DNA of 64,000 nt from positions 1 to 64,000 of the forward strand of contig NZ_JYFE01000048.1 in the NCBI RefSeq assembly GCF_000877395.1, read 5' to 3'. Positions 52,525 through 62,427 of the stretch are shown here, piece by piece. The translations under genes and the position numbers were made by a program. Position 1 is the stretch's first letter; every line of letters starts with the position of its first letter. Source of the DNA: Jannaschia aquimarina (GTDB lineage: Bacteria > Pseudomonadota > Alphaproteobacteria > Rhodobacterales > Rhodobacteraceae). The notes below the pieces were generated by a model. The model did not search any database. It had not been told where the DNA came from and was given only the letters and a program-made list of their open reading frames with translations.

Positions 52525-52548
52525 GGCGGGGTGAACCCCGCCCTACGG
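52525..52548. repeat. REP palindrome 3, between SIR2 and lepA
   Basis: GGCGGGG-TGAA-CCCCGCC then CTACGG, the same core and same flanking CTACGG as copy 1. It lies 4 bp upstream of the SIR2 start and 11 bp after the lepA stop. Confidence 0.78.
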
Positions 52549-52558
52549 TGTTTTGGGG

Positions 52559-54358
52559 CTACCCATCCATCTTGAGCGCATTGATGAAAGCCGATTGAGG
52601 AATCTCGACTCTGCCAAACTGCCGCATCTTCTTCTTGCCCGCCTTCTGCTTCTCCAGAAGCTTCTTCTTCCGGGAGACGTCCCCGCCGTAGCATTTGGCC
52701 GTCACGTCCTTGCGGAGCGCGGCCAGGGTCTCTCGGGCGATGACCTTGCCTCCGATGGCGGCCTGGATCGGGATCTTGAACATGTGACGGGGAATGAGAT
52801 CCTTGAGCTTCTCGACCATCGCGCGGCCGCGGGTCTCGGCCCGGTCGCGGTGGACCATGACCGACAGCGCGTCCACGGGCTCTTCGTTCACGAGGATCTG
52901 CATCTTCACCAGATTGTCCTGACGGTAGCCCGTCATCTGGTAGTCGAAGCTGGCATAGCCCTTGGTCACCGACTTGAGCCGGTCGTAGAAGTCAAACACC
53001 ACCTCGTTCAGCGGCAGGTCGTAGACCACCATGGCGCGGGGGCCGGCATAGGTCAGATCCTCCTGGATGCCCCGGCGGTCCTGACAGAGCTTGAGCACGT
53101 CGCCCAGATAGTCGTCCGGCACGAGGATGGTGGCCTTGATCCGCGGCTCCTCCAGGTGGTCGACATGGGTGAGGTCAGGCATGTCGGCGGGGTTGTGAAG
53201 CTCCCGCATCTCGCCGTCCTTCATGTAGACGTGATAGACGACGCTGGGCGCCGTGGTGATCAGGTCGATGTCGTACTCGCGCTCGATCCGGTCGCGGATC
53301 ACTTCGAGGTGGAGCAGGCCGAGGAAGCCGCAACGGAAGCCGAAGCCAAGCGCGGCTGAGCTTTCCACCTCGAAGGAGAAGGAGGCGTCGTTGAGGGCGA
53401 GCTTCTCGATCGCGTCGCGCAGATCCTCGAACTGGGCGCTGTCCACCGGAAAGAGGCCGCAGAAGACAACCGGCTGGGATGGCTTGAAGCCGGGGAGCGC
53501 GGTCTCGGCGCCCTTCTTCTCGTGGGTGATGGTATCGCCGACGCGGGTGTCGCGAACCTGCTTGATCGACGCGGTGAGAAAGCCGATCTCGCCCGGGCCG
53601 AGTTCGTCGACTTGCGTCATCGCGGGGCGGAACACCCCGATACGATCGACATGATGGACCGAGCCGTTGGACATCATCTTGACCCGCTCGCCCTTGCGCA
53701 GGCGGCCGTCGATGACGCGGACCAGAACGATGACGCCGAGATAGGCGTCGTACCAGCTATCGACCAGCATCGCCTTGAGCGGCGCTTCGGGGTCGCCCTT
53801 GGGCGCGGGCAGACGGTCGACGATGGCCTGTAGCGTTTCACGGATCCCCTCGCCCGTCTTGGCGGAGACCAAGAGCGCGTCGGAGGCGTCGAGACCAATC
53901 ACGTCCTCGATCTGCTCGCGCACGCGGTCCGGCTCGGAGGCGGGCAGGTCGATTTTGTTGAGAACGGGCACGATCTCGTGGTCGGCGTCGATGGCCTGGT
54001 AGACGTTGGCCAGCGTCTGGGCCTCGACGCCCTGAGTCGAGTCGACCACCAGCAGAGAGCCCTCGACCGCCCGCATGGAGCGGCTGACCTCGTAGGCGAA
54101 ATCCACGTGGCCGGGCGTGTCGATGAGGTTGAGCACGTAGTCCTGCCCATCGGCGGCCGTGAAGTCGATCCGGACGGTGTTGGCCTTGATGGTGATGCCG
54201 CGCTCGCGCTCGATATCCATCGCGTCGAGGAGCTGCTCCTTCATGTCGCGCTCGGCGACGGTATTCGTCTCCTGGATGAGACGGTCGGCCAGCGTCGACT
54301 TGCCGTGGTCGATATGAGCCACGATCGAGAAGTTGCGGATGCGGGAGAGGTCGGTCAT
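52559..54358 (-). CDS. lepA: Elongation factor 4 (LepA)
   Basis: A ribosomal GTPase that aids translation or 30S assembly under stress. The 599-residue protein has the G1 motif AHIDHGKST (14-22), [10 protein letters not shown] (G2), [12 protein letters not shown] (G3), NKIDLP (G4) and the LepA-specific C-terminus [18 protein letters not shown]. The ATG at [10 protein letters not shown] is chosen; a longer frame adds 32 residues not found in the family. It marks the return of core genome. Confidence 0.97.
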   Translation of the reverse strand: MTDLSRIRNFSIVAHIDHGKSTLADRLIQETNTVAERDMKEQLLDAMDIERERGITIKANTVRIDFTAADGQDYVLNLIDTPGHVDFAYEVSRSMRAVEGSLLVVDSTQGVEAQTLANVYQAIDADHEIVPVLNKIDLPASEPDRVREQIEDVIGLDASDALLVSAKTGEGIRETLQAIVDRLPAPKGDPEAPLKAMLVDSWYDAYLGVIVLVRVIDGRLRKGERVKMMSNGSVHHVDRIGVFRPAMTQVDELGPGEIGFLTASIKQVRDTRVGDTITHEKKGAETALPGFKPSQPVVFCGLFPVDSAQFEDLRDAIEKLALNDASFSFEVESSAALGFGFRCGFLGLLHLEVIRDRIEREYDIDLITTAPSVVYHVYMKDGEMRELHNPADMPDLTHVDHLEEPRIKATILVPDDYLGDVLKLCQDRRGIQEDLTYAGPRAMVVYDLPLNEVVFDFYDRLKSVTKGYASFDYQMTGYRQDNLVKMQILVNEEPVDALSVMVHRDRAETRGRAMVEKLKDLIPRHMFKIPIQAAIGGKVIARETLAALRKDVTAKCYGGDVSRKKKLLEKQKAGKKKMRQFGRVEIPQSAFINALKMDG

Positions 54359-54760
54359 TCGGAGCGGCCTTTCGGGAAGCGTTCGGGTGCAGATATACGC
54401 GGCTTCGGGCCGGGGAAAGGGACGCGGGGTCGCATTGGCCGCCGGATAGGACATGAACCCAAAGAACGTTGCTATGCGACACTGAAACGGGGTTGTGGAG
54501 GTCTTTGACCGCCACCGGGCCGGGGGTCAGCCCGTTCTCTATTGGATTGGGAATTTGTGATGCCTCGACTCGTGGCTTCTGACGACAAAGCCCGATTCAC
54601 GACAGGTCGTGAGCGCGGCTCCCAACCGGAGCGCCCCTCTGTGCAAGGCCGCCTCTATCCGAGAAACAATCCGTGCTATACCGCGCGGATGGTTGCCTGA
54701 TTCTCGGTCGTGGGGCATGGTCTGCTCCACAAGATACCAACAATGGTACAGGGCAGTACG
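54359..54760. other. Intergenic region between divergent lepA and a lipoprotein gene
   Basis: About 400 bp that should contain the promoters of both genes. I see no clear RNA or gene here, only short frames. Confidence 0.4.
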
Positions 54761-55114
54761 ATGACGAAGTTCCTACTCGCGATCGGGGCCGTTCTGGCCG
54801 TGTCCGCCTGTGGCGGCGGCCGGTCCAACGACGTGACAATGTCCACGATCAGCCGCGCCTATTCGGCCGGACCGTTGCAGAATGCATGTCTCGCGTCGGA
54901 CAGACGCGCAGCCAACCGGGCGCTTTGCGGTTGTGTGCAGGCGGCGGCGAATGCGACGCTCAGCCGGTCCGAACAGGTCCGCGCCGTCCGCTTCTTCGAA
55001 GATCCGCATCATGCGCAGGAAGTGCGTCAGTCCGATCGCGCCAGCGATGAAGTGTATTGGCAGCGCTACAAACAGTTCGTCTCTGCGGCCGAACGGTCCT
55101 GCCGCGCCATCTGA
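54761..55114 (+). CDS. Small hypothetical lipoprotein
   Basis: From MTKFLLAIGAVLAVSACGGG the 117-residue protein has a lipobox (VSAC) with Cys18. Three further Cys (ACLAS, LCGCVQ, SCRAI) may form disulphides in the periplasm. It resembles small Cys-rich proteins common in Rhodobacteraceae with no known role. It converges on the protease gene 4 bp downstream. Confidence 0.78.
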   Translation: MTKFLLAIGAVLAVSACGGGRSNDVTMSTISRAYSAGPLQNACLASDRRAANRALCGCVQAAANATLSRSEQVRAVRFFEDPHHAQEVRQSDRASDEVYWQRYKQFVSAAERSCRAI

Positions 55115-55118
55115 CGGA

Positions 55119-55781
55119 TCAGGCGACGGCGCGCCCCTTTGCCATCTCCCAATGTGCGGAGATGGAGGGCAGGAACAGAAGCAGGAAGCCGAACTGGGTC
55201 CAGGCGAGGAACATCGCCGGGATCCAGAGGATCGCGCAGATCAGGCCGACCCATCCGGCCACCTGCATCGCGACGCGCGGCGCCAGGATGCGCAGCATGG
55301 CCAGGTGGAACAGCCGCCCGCCATCGAGCGGCTGGACGGGAATCAGATTGAGCGCAAAGAGCGTCAGATTGATCGATGCGAAAATCGACATCCACGCGCC
55401 GACCTCGGGGTTGGTCATCATCACCTGCGGCGCGAAGAGCGACGCAATCGCCCAGAGGGCGAGGTTCGTAAGCGGCCCCATCGCGACGATCAGTTCATCT
55501 TTGAGGGCATCGCGCGTGATCTGATGCTGGCAAAACCCGCCGCCACCCCAGAGCATGATCCGGTGGACCTTCACACCCTGAACCAGACAGCCCCAGGCGT
55601 GCCCGATTTCGTGCAGCAGGATCGACAGGGCGATCAGGCCGACGAAGACCAGTGCCCAACCCTTGTCCTGCATCGTCAGAATCAGCAGACCGGCCAGCAT
55701 CAGGAAGCTGGGACCGATATCGATCGGGACGCCCCACGGACCAGGCAGACGGGCGATCGGAGTTTCGTGACGGTCGATCAT
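55119..55781 (-). CDS. Site-2 protease family (M50) membrane metalloprotease
   Basis: An inner-membrane protease of the rhomboid-unrelated M50 type. The zinc motif HEIGH is at residues 57-61 and NLIPVQPLDGG provides the third ligand Asp. About five hydrophobic segments surround them. The 220-residue length suits minimal M50B proteins without a PDZ domain. The ATG at MIDRHETPIA is preferred over one 31 codons upstream. The substrate is unknown. Confidence 0.85.
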   Translation of the reverse strand: MIDRHETPIARLPGPWGVPIDIGPSFLMLAGLLILTMQDKGWALVFVGLIALSILLHEIGHAWGCLVQGVKVHRIMLWGGGGFCQHQITRDALKDELIVAMGPLTNLALWAIASLFAPQVMMTNPEVGAWMSIFASINLTLFALNLIPVQPLDGGRLFHLAMLRILAPRVAMQVAGWVGLICAILWIPAMFLAWTQFGFLLLFLPSISAHWEMAKGRAVA

Positions 55782-55879
55782 CTGGATCCTCGTGACGCGT
55801 GCGTTTCGCAGTGCCTCTGCTTTGTGACCGCTTGATGGCAGGCTCTGGACGGTCGGACGGCAGCGTGGAAGCAAGGGAC

Positions 55880-56569
55880 ATGGACCGGATCGTGGTACTT
55901 TCAGGGGCGGGACTCAGTGCGGAGTCGGGACTGGGCACCTTCCGCGACATGGGCGGCATCTGGACGCGCTACGACCTGAGTGAGGTGGCAACCCCCGAAG
56001 GCTTTGCGGCCGATCCGGCCAAGGTTCACGACTTCTACAATGCGCGGCGGGCCAATATGGCCGGGGCCGCGCCGAACGCTGCGCATGACGCCCTGGCCCG
56101 GCTGAGCGGCCGCGCTGACGTGACATTGGTGACGCAAAATATCGACGACCTGTTGGAGCGGGCGGGCGCGTCGGGCGTGATCCACATGCACGGAGAGCTG
56201 TCGCGCGCGCTTTGTCACGCCTGCAGGGCCCGATGGGACGCGCCTGCCTCTATGGCGCCCGGGGATCCTTGCCCGGCCTGCGCGGCGCCCGCCACGCGCC
56301 CCGACGTGGTGTGGTTCGGCGAGGTCCCCTACCACATGGAGCGGATCGAGGCGGCGTTGGCGGACGCGGATCTCTTCGTGAGCATCGGCACCAGCGGACA
56401 GGTCTATCCAGCGGCGGGCTTCGTCGAGATGGCCCGGCTGTCGGGCGCCCGAACGCTGGAACTGAACCTGGAGGCGTCGGGCGGCCGGTTCGACGAGGTG
56501 CGCGAAGGCCCGGCGACCGAAGTGGTTCCCACCTGGGTCGCCGGGCTGATCGGCGATGCGTCCGCCTAG
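55880..56569 (+). CDS. NAD-dependent protein deacylase (sirtuin, CobB-like)
   Basis: The 229-residue protein is a class III sirtuin: GAGLSAESGLGTFRD (9-23), TQNIDDLLERAG, catalytic His in HMHGE, and a zinc set CHACRARW ... CPACAAP. It removes acyl groups from lysines with NAD. RPDVVWFGEVPY is typical. It is a housekeeping enzyme and unrelated in role to the SIR2 defence protein upstream. Its stop overlaps that of a small convergent gene. Confidence 0.93.
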   Translation: MDRIVVLSGAGLSAESGLGTFRDMGGIWTRYDLSEVATPEGFAADPAKVHDFYNARRANMAGAAPNAAHDALARLSGRADVTLVTQNIDDLLERAGASGVIHMHGELSRALCHACRARWDAPASMAPGDPCPACAAPATRPDVVWFGEVPYHMERIEAALADADLFVSIGTSGQVYPAAGFVEMARLSGARTLELNLEASGGRFDEVREGPATEVVPTWVAGLIGDASA

Positions 56570-56715
56570 TAGGGGAAGCGGCGGCCCAACTGGCGGCGCA
56601 GCTCCTCGGCCTTACGGCGTTCATGCTGGTGCATCATCTCGGCATGCGTAGGTCCCTGCCGAGTCCCGGTGTCGCGCATCATCCGGCGAAGCATGTTCGT
56701 AAGTCTGTTTGACAT
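56566..56715 (-). CDS. Small basic hypothetical protein, 49 residues
   Basis: The frame begins MSNRLTNMLRRMMRDTG and ends RRQLGRRFPY, with AGGAAAGGG upstream of the ATG. It is very basic and helical. Its 3' end overlaps the deacylase stop by 4 bp in opposite orientation. I recognise it only as a typical small Rhodobacteraceae protein of unknown function. Confidence 0.6.
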   Translation of the reverse strand: MSNRLTNMLRRMMRDTGTRQGPTHAEMMHQHERRKAEELRRQLGRRFPY

Positions 56716-56810
56716 CTCATGGCCCTTTCCTACGGGTGATGAAATGAACTTGCCATGCAGAGATGATTCTATCTAACCAATACGAATTTCATCATGTAAG
56801 CTGGACTATC

Positions 56811-57740
56811 ATGATCGATTGGTTGCACATGCCGTCCCTCGCCGCCCTGCGCGCCTTCGAGGCCGCGGCGCGCGAAGGCAGCTTCACACGCGCGGCCGCC
56901 GCGCTGAACGTAACCCACGCCGCCATCGCGCAGCATGTCCGCGGACTTGAAGCGGAATTGGGTCGCACACTGGTCGTCCGCGACGGGCGCGGCATCGCGG
57001 CGACAGAGGATGGCAAGGTCTTGGCCGAGGCGCTGACGCAGGGCTTCGAGACGATCGGCGCCGGGATCGCGCGCTTGCGGGCAGACGATGCCGCGCGGCC
57101 GTTGACGATCTCGGTCACGCCTGCTTTCGCGACGAACTGGCTGATGCCCCGGGTGGGCGACTTCTGGGCGCGCCACCCCGAGATCCAGATCAACATCTCT
57201 CCGGCGATCGAGTTGACCGATCTGAGGCGGGACGGGATCGACGTCGCCGTGCGCTACGGACGGGGACCGTGGCCGCCCTACGACGCGAAATTGCTGACTG
57301 ACGGAGAATTCTGGATCGTCGCCCGCCCCGACCTTCTGGACGGGCTGCAGGCGGAATGCGTGGAGGACGTCGCCGGGCTGCCATGGCTGGTGGACCGGAA
57401 CCTGCGAGAGTGGAAAGCGCTGCTGTCCGAGGTCCGGGTAGATATCGACGACCTGAAGGTCACGTCACTGAACCTGAACGGCCTCGTCCTGTCGGCGCTG
57501 AAGGAGGGGTTGGGGGTCAGTCTCCAGGCCCGCACATTGGTAGAACGGGACGTGCGCGAAGGGTCGCTTCAGCGGATCTGCGTTCTGAGACAGGAAGGGC
57601 TGGGCTATCACGTGCTGACGGATCCGCAGCGGCCGTCGGCACGGACGAAAACCTTCGTGAGGTGGATCATGGATCAGGTCCGCACGGATCGGCGCGACGA
57701 ACCCGCAAAACGCGAAAAGGGCGCCTGGAGGCGCCCCTGA
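56811..57740 (+). CDS. LysR-family regulator, GcvA-like
   Basis: The 309-residue protein has an N-terminal HTH (LAALRAFEAAAREGSFTRAA, LNVTHAAIAQHVRGLE) and a type 2 periplasmic-binding fold with DLRRDGIDVAVRYGRG, the hallmark of the GcvA/AmpR subgroup. No obvious target gene is adjacent. An AT-rich stretch upstream contains the probable promoter. MPSLAAL six codons later is another possible start. Confidence 0.9.
   Translation: MIDWLHMPSLAALRAFEAAAREGSFTRAAAALNVTHAAIAQHVRGLEAELGRTLVVRDGRGIAATEDGKVLAEALTQGFETIGAGIARLRADDAARPLTISVTPAFATNWLMPRVGDFWARHPEIQINISPAIELTDLRRDGIDVAVRYGRGPWPPYDAKLLTDGEFWIVARPDLLDGLQAECVEDVAGLPWLVDRNLREWKALLSEVRVDIDDLKVTSLNLNGLVLSALKEGLGVSLQARTLVERDVREGSLQRICVLRQEGLGYHVLTDPQRPSARTKTFVRWIMDQVRTDRRDEPAKREKGAWRRP
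57715..57737 (-). terminator. Terminator of rpmB
   Basis: On the minus strand GGGCGCC-TCCA-GGCGCCC is followed by TTTT. It overlaps the end of the LysR gene and lies about 20 bp after the rpmB stop. Confidence 0.85.
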
Positions 57741-57758
57741 CAGCGGCCTGACCGTCGC

Positions 57759-58061
57759 TTACGCTTCGAGCGCGGCGGCGGTGTCGGACGACTTGCGGAT
57801 GTCGCGCTTGATCTTGAGCGCCTTCGGCGACAGCTCGGCATCCTTGGCGGCGGCGAGATAGGCGTCGAGGCCACCACGGTGATCCACCGTCCGCAGCGCG
57901 GCGTTCGAGATGCGCAGCTTGAACGCACGGCCCAGCGTTTCGGATTGCAGGGTCACGTCCTGCAGGTTGGGCAGGAAGCGGCGCTTGGTCTTGTTGTTGG
58001 CGTGGCTGACGTTGTTGCCGACCATCGGGCCTTTGCCGGTGAGTTCGCAGACGCGCGACAT
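57759..58061 (-). CDS. rpmB: 50S ribosomal protein L28
   Basis: The 100-residue protein begins [20 protein letters not shown] with [10 protein letters not shown] next, the L28 signature. It is slightly longer than E. coli L28 because of an alphaproteobacterial C-terminal helix. It is monocistronic with its own terminator. Confidence 0.97.
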   Translation of the reverse strand: MSRVCELTGKGPMVGNNVSHANNKTKRRFLPNLQDVTLQSETLGRAFKLRISNAALRTVDHRGGLDAYLAAAKDAELSPKALKIKRDIRKSSDTAAALEA

Positions 58062-58172
58062 GGGGGCACCTATTCGGGTTCGAGAAATACGGATGCCGGG
58101 CGCGGGCGCCCGGCGGTCGCGGCGGAATAGGTCAGCCGTGGAGGCTTGTCAACGGGCCGCCTTGGAAACGTT

Positions 58173-59150
58173 TCAGGCGGGTCCGGACAATGCGTCGAGC
58201 ATCTCCTTTGCCGCCGCCGCCGGCGCGGTCCGGCCTTCGGCCACGTCGCGGCCAAGCTCTGCCATGCGGTCGCGCGTCGCCGGATCCTCGGTCAGGCGCG
58301 CCATGAGGCCGGCGCGGACCTCTTCCTCGAACCAATAGGCGGCCTGGCGGGACCGGGTGGCATCCCAATGTCCGTGCTCGCGGCGCCAGTCCGCGAGGGT
58401 CCGCATCTCATCCCAGGCTTGGGCCAGACCCGTCCCCTCAACGGCGGAGACGGGCATCGCCTTGGGAAACCCCTCGGGATCGTGCGGCCGTTGACGCATC
58501 AGGCGCAATGCGCCGGAATAGTCGCTGACGGTGCGGCTCGCCGCCGCCTTCAGATCGCCGTCGGCCTTGTTCACCAGGATCAGGTCGGCGATCTCCATGA
58601 TGCCACGCTTGACGCCCTGCAACTCGTCCCCGCCCGCTGGAGCGAGCAGCAGGACGAACAGATCGGTCATCCGTGCGACTACGGTTTCGGACTGTCCGAC
58701 GCCCACAGTCTCGACCAGCACGACGTCGAACCCCGCCGCTTCGCACAAGGCGATGGCCTCGCGGGTGCGGCGCGCCACGCCGCCAAGATGGGTCGCCGAC
58801 GGGCTGGGCCGGATGAAGGCGTTCGGATCTCGGGCCAGCCGTTCCATCCGGGTCTTGTCCCCGAGGATCGACCCTCCTGTCCGGGCGCTGGACGGATCGA
58901 CGGCCAGCACCGCGACGCGAAGGCCCTGATCGGTCAGCATGGTGCCGAAGCCTTCGGTAAAGGTCGACTTGCCAACGCCGGGCGTGCCGGAAAGGCCGAT
59001 CCGAAGCGCCTGCCGTCCATTCCGGGCCAACGCGTCGAGCAATGCGGCGGCGCGGGCGCGGTGATCGGGGCGCGTGCTTTCGACCAATGTGATCGCGCGG
59101 GACAGGGCGCGGCGATCGCCGTCGAGGATCGGTTGAAGCAAGTCGTCCAT
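58173..59150 (-). CDS. meaB: Methylmalonyl-CoA mutase-associated GTPase MeaB
   Basis: A G3E-type GTPase that protects and loads B12-dependent methylmalonyl-CoA mutase. The P-loop GTPGVGKST is at residues 55-63, followed by DPSSARTGGSILGDKTRM, VETVGVGQSE and NKAD (G4). Length 325 is typical. The mutase gene is not in the window. The gene runs divergent from the DUF3108 gene. Confidence 0.95.
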   Translation of the reverse strand: MDDLLQPILDGDRRALSRAITLVESTRPDHRARAAALLDALARNGRQALRIGLSGTPGVGKSTFTEGFGTMLTDQGLRVAVLAVDPSSARTGGSILGDKTRMERLARDPNAFIRPSPSATHLGGVARRTREAIALCEAAGFDVVLVETVGVGQSETVVARMTDLFVLLLAPAGGDELQGVKRGIMEIADLILVNKADGDLKAAASRTVSDYSGALRLMRQRPHDPEGFPKAMPVSAVEGTGLAQAWDEMRTLADWRREHGHWDATRSRQAAYWFEEEVRAGLMARLTEDPATRDRMAELGRDVAEGRTAPAAAAKEMLDALSGPA

Positions 59151-59340
59151 AAGGCTGGATGGCGCGGGGGAGGCGTGGGGTCAATCGTCGGGCCGCGAGC
59201 CATGGGATCGACCGCGCGAGCGTGGGCCTTGCCGTCGCCGAAGCAGACCCTTCGGAGTGTTTTCGCGCAGGCGCAGCCCAGATCGCCACGCCCGGAGGGA
59301 CGTGCTGTCCCCCAAGCGGCGAAGGGCGTAATTGAACACC

Positions 59341-60048
59341 ATGAGATATCTGCTGCCGATCCTGCTCTCTCTTGCAATGCCAGCCTGGGCCGAAACCTTC
59401 ACGGCTCGCTTCGATATGTCCTTGCGCGGCATCACCGGGGGTCAGATTGCCTTGAGCGCCGAGGAAACGGGCGGACGCTATGCCGTCCGCGCCACTGCGC
59501 AGGCGACCGGGGTCGCACGCGCACTGGTCAAGAAGACTTACGAAGGCACGGCGCGCGGCCGGATCATGGGCGGCGCGCTGCGGGCCGACAGCTATTCGGA
59601 GGTCGAGGTTGAACGCTCGGGCCGCAAGACGGCGTCCATGACGTTCGAAGGTGGGCGCCCCGTCGACGTGTCGCTGACCCCCGCGCCATCCGCCGAGCCA
59701 TGGGACGTCGACCCCGGCAGTCTGCGTAACGTGAGCGACCCGCTTTCCGCGCTATGGGCGATCTTGCGGCCGATGTCGCCGGATGCCGCATGCGGCATGA
59801 GATTCGACCTGTTCGACGGGCGGCGGGTATCCCGGCTGGACCTGTCGAACCGGCGCGCGGGGTCGGACGGCACCATCCTGTGCGACGCGGCATATAAGCG
59901 TCTGGCCGGCTATCCTCCCGACGAGATGGCCGAACGGGACGGTACGCGCTTTACGTTGACCTACGCGCCCCGGGGCGACGGGCGGATGGAAGTGATCGAG
60001 CTGCGGGCGCCCACCTCGCTGGGCGACGCGGTGCTGCGTCGGAGATGA
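59341..60048 (+). CDS. DUF3108 periplasmic protein
   Basis: The 235-residue protein has a Sec signal peptide (MRYLLPILLSLAMPAWA) and DUF3108 features: FDMSLRGITGGQIAL at the start and a beta-rich body with DPLSALWAILRP and YKRLAGYPP. A TTG three codons upstream is less likely. The function of the family is unknown. It overlaps hrpB by ATGA, suggesting co-translation. Confidence 0.82.
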   Translation: MRYLLPILLSLAMPAWAETFTARFDMSLRGITGGQIALSAEETGGRYAVRATAQATGVARALVKKTYEGTARGRIMGGALRADSYSEVEVERSGRKTASMTFEGGRPVDVSLTPAPSAEPWDVDPGSLRNVSDPLSALWAILRPMSPDAACGMRFDLFDGRRVSRLDLSNRRAGSDGTILCDAAYKRLAGYPPDEMAERDGTRFTLTYAPRGDGRMEVIELRAPTSLGDAVLRRR

Positions 60049-62375
60049 GCGAGTTACCGGTTCAGGACGCCCTGCCCGATCTTCTGGCGGCGCTGGATGC
60101 GCAGGGCGTCGCGGTGCTTCAGGCGCCACCGGGCGCGGGCAAGACGACCTGCGTGCCGCCTGCCCTGCTTGACCGGATCGAGGGCCGGATCGTCATGCTG
60201 GAGCCCCGCCGCCTCGCCGCGCGCGCCGCCGCCACCCGCATGGCAGAGGTTGCGGGCGAAGAGGTGGGCCAGACGTTCGGCTACCGGATGAGAGGGGATC
60301 GCGCCGTCTCGGACGCGACACGGGTCGAGGTCGTGACAGAGGGCATCCTGACGCGGATGATTCAGGACGACCCCGAACTGCCCGGCATCGGCGCCGTGAT
60401 CTTCGACGAGTTTCACGAACGCTCATTGAACGCGGATCTGGGGCTGGCTCTGGTACAGGAGGCAAGGGCGGCACTCCGGCCCGATCTGCAGCTCGTGGTG
60501 ATGTCGGCCACGCTGGACGCGGAGCCGGTCGCGGACCTGCTGAACGCGCCGGTCGTGACCTCCGAGGGGCGCAGCTATCCGGTCGAGCGCCGCTGGCGAC
60601 CGCGACCGGCGGACCGCTCTCTGCGGTTGGAGGCTCGGGTCGCGGGGCTGGTACGTCAGGCGCTGGAGGACGTGCCAGAGGGCGACGTGCTGGCCTTCTT
60701 GCCCGGCGAGGGAGAGATCCGGCGGTGCCTGTCCCTCCTGTCGGACTGCGGGGCGGAGGTCCGGCCGCTCTACGGGGCGCTGCCCTATGCGGACCAGCGG
60801 CGCGCGCTGGTACCGGGACAGGGGCGCAAGGTCGTGCTGGCGACGTCCATCGCGGAAACGTCGCTGACGATTCCTGGCATCCGTGCCGTGGTCGATGGCG
60901 GGCTGGCCCGGCGCGCGCGGTTCGATCCAGCCTCCGGGATGTCGCGGTTGGTCACGGAGCGGGTGACGAAGGCCGAAGCCGCGCAGCGGGCGGGCCGGGC
61001 GGGCAGGGTCGCGCCAGGTGTGGCCTATGCCGACTGGACGAAGGGAGAAGAGGGTGGCATGGCCGCCTTCCCCCCGCCTGAAATCGCGCGCGCCGATCTC
61101 GCGGGGCTGGCGCTGGAGATCGCAGCCTGGGGGTCCGAGGACCTGCCGTTCCTCACGCCGCCGCCAGAGGGCGCCTTGGCAGAGGCCCGCGCGTTGCTGA
61201 CCGATCTGGATGCGCTGGCCGACGGGCGGATCACGGAGCATGGACGCGCGCTCTCCCGTGTGCCGGCTCATCCAAGGGTCGCGCATCTGCTACTGCAGGG
61301 GGGACCGGGCGCGGCGCGGCTGGCGGCGGTGGTGGCGGGCCGATCGCGCGAGGTCGACCTGTCGGAGGCCTCGATGACACCGGAGATGCGCGCCGAGGCC
61401 AAGCGGCTGCGCCGCTTCGAGGCCGGGCCCTCGCGCAGCGATGCCCAGCGGCTGGCGCTCGCCTATCCGGATCGGGTCGGATTGCGGCGGCCCGGCGATG
61501 CCCCGCGGTGGCTGCTCTCGGGCGGGCGCGGTGCATGGATGCGTGACGGAGAGCCGTTGGCCGGCGCCCGGCTGATCGTCGCCGCGGATCTGGATGGTGA
61601 GGGAAGCGAAGCGCAGGTGCGAGCCGCGCTTGCGATCGGTGAAGCGGAGCTGCGCGAGGTCCTCGCGGACCGGATCGGCTGGGTCGAGATATGCGAATGG
61701 TCCGAGCGCGAGCGCCGCGTTCTCGCCCGCCGGCAGGAGCGTCTGGGCGCCATCGCGCTGGATGACAGGATCTGGAAGGACGCGCCTCGCGATGCACTCG
61801 CCGCCGCGGCTCTGGAAGGGGTGCGCAAACTTGGGCTTCAATCCCTCGACTGGACATCGAAGGCCCGCCTGGTGCGCGCCCGGATCGGGGTGTCGGGTCT
61901 GCGCGATGTCACGGATGACGGGCTGATGACGTCGCTTGCGGACTGGCTGCTGCCTGCACTCGGGGGCGTCCGCAGCGCGGACGATCTGGCCCGCCTGGAT
62001 CCGTCCGATGCCCTGCTCGGCTGGCTGGACTGGTCCGAACGCGAGACCTTGGACAGGACGGTTCCCTCTGCCTACCGCACACCGCTCGGACGCTCCGTTC
62101 CCATCGACTATTCTGGCGAGGTTCCGACCGTTTCGCTTCGGGTGCAGGAAGTCTTCGGAGAGACGCGCCATCCAAGCGTCGGGGGACAGCCGCTGCGGAT
62201 GGAGCTGCTGTCGCCCGGTCAGCGTCCGGTGGCCGTCACCCAGGATCTGCCCGGGTTCTGGGCGGGAGGATACGCGGACATGCGCAAGGACATGCGCGGC
62301 CGGTATCCAAAGCACCCTTGGCCCGAAGATCCGACACAAGCCGATCCGACGCTTAGAGCCAAGCGGCGGGGCTGA
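60045..62375 (+). CDS. hrpB: ATP-dependent helicase HrpB
   Basis: A DEAH-box RNA helicase-like protein of 776 residues: Walker A APPGAGKTT (27-35), motif II DEFHERS, SATLD, motif VI QRAGRAGRVAPG, then the HrpB-specific C-terminal domain ending PTVSLRVQEVFG ... GRYPKHPWPEDP. Its cellular role is not well known in alphaproteobacteria. It converges with the ATP synthase operon across a shared hairpin. Confidence 0.96.
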   Translation: MSELPVQDALPDLLAALDAQGVAVLQAPPGAGKTTCVPPALLDRIEGRIVMLEPRRLAARAAATRMAEVAGEEVGQTFGYRMRGDRAVSDATRVEVVTEGILTRMIQDDPELPGIGAVIFDEFHERSLNADLGLALVQEARAALRPDLQLVVMSATLDAEPVADLLNAPVVTSEGRSYPVERRWRPRPADRSLRLEARVAGLVRQALEDVPEGDVLAFLPGEGEIRRCLSLLSDCGAEVRPLYGALPYADQRRALVPGQGRKVVLATSIAETSLTIPGIRAVVDGGLARRARFDPASGMSRLVTERVTKAEAAQRAGRAGRVAPGVAYADWTKGEEGGMAAFPPPEIARADLAGLALEIAAWGSEDLPFLTPPPEGALAEARALLTDLDALADGRITEHGRALSRVPAHPRVAHLLLQGGPGAARLAAVVAGRSREVDLSEASMTPEMRAEAKRLRRFEAGPSRSDAQRLALAYPDRVGLRRPGDAPRWLLSGGRGAWMRDGEPLAGARLIVAADLDGEGSEAQVRAALAIGEAELREVLADRIGWVEICEWSERERRVLARRQERLGAIALDDRIWKDAPRDALAAAALEGVRKLGLQSLDWTSKARLVRARIGVSGLRDVTDDGLMTSLADWLLPALGGVRSADDLARLDPSDALLGWLDWSERETLDRTVPSAYRTPLGRSVPIDYSGEVPTVSLRVQEVFGETRHPSVGGQPLRMELLSPGQRPVAVTQDLPGFWAGGYADMRKDMRGRYPKHPWPEDPTQADPTLRAKRRG

Positions 62376-62376
62376 C

Positions 62377-62400
62377 AAAAAAGGGCGCCCGAAGGCGCCC
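62377..62400 (-). terminator. Terminator of the F0 operon
   Basis: On the minus strand GGGCGCC-TTCG-GGCGCCC is followed by TTTTTT, a UUCG-capped hairpin 28 bp after atpF. It may serve hrpB weakly from the other side. Confidence 0.92.
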
Positions 62401-62427
62401 TAAATCCGTTGCAGGATCCAGAAAGCT

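Noticed and set aside
8750-52558. Integrase-type island or prophage with tRNA duplication
   Set aside because: No tyrosine or serine integrase, no phage structural genes, and no copy of the tRNA 3' end near the right boundary.
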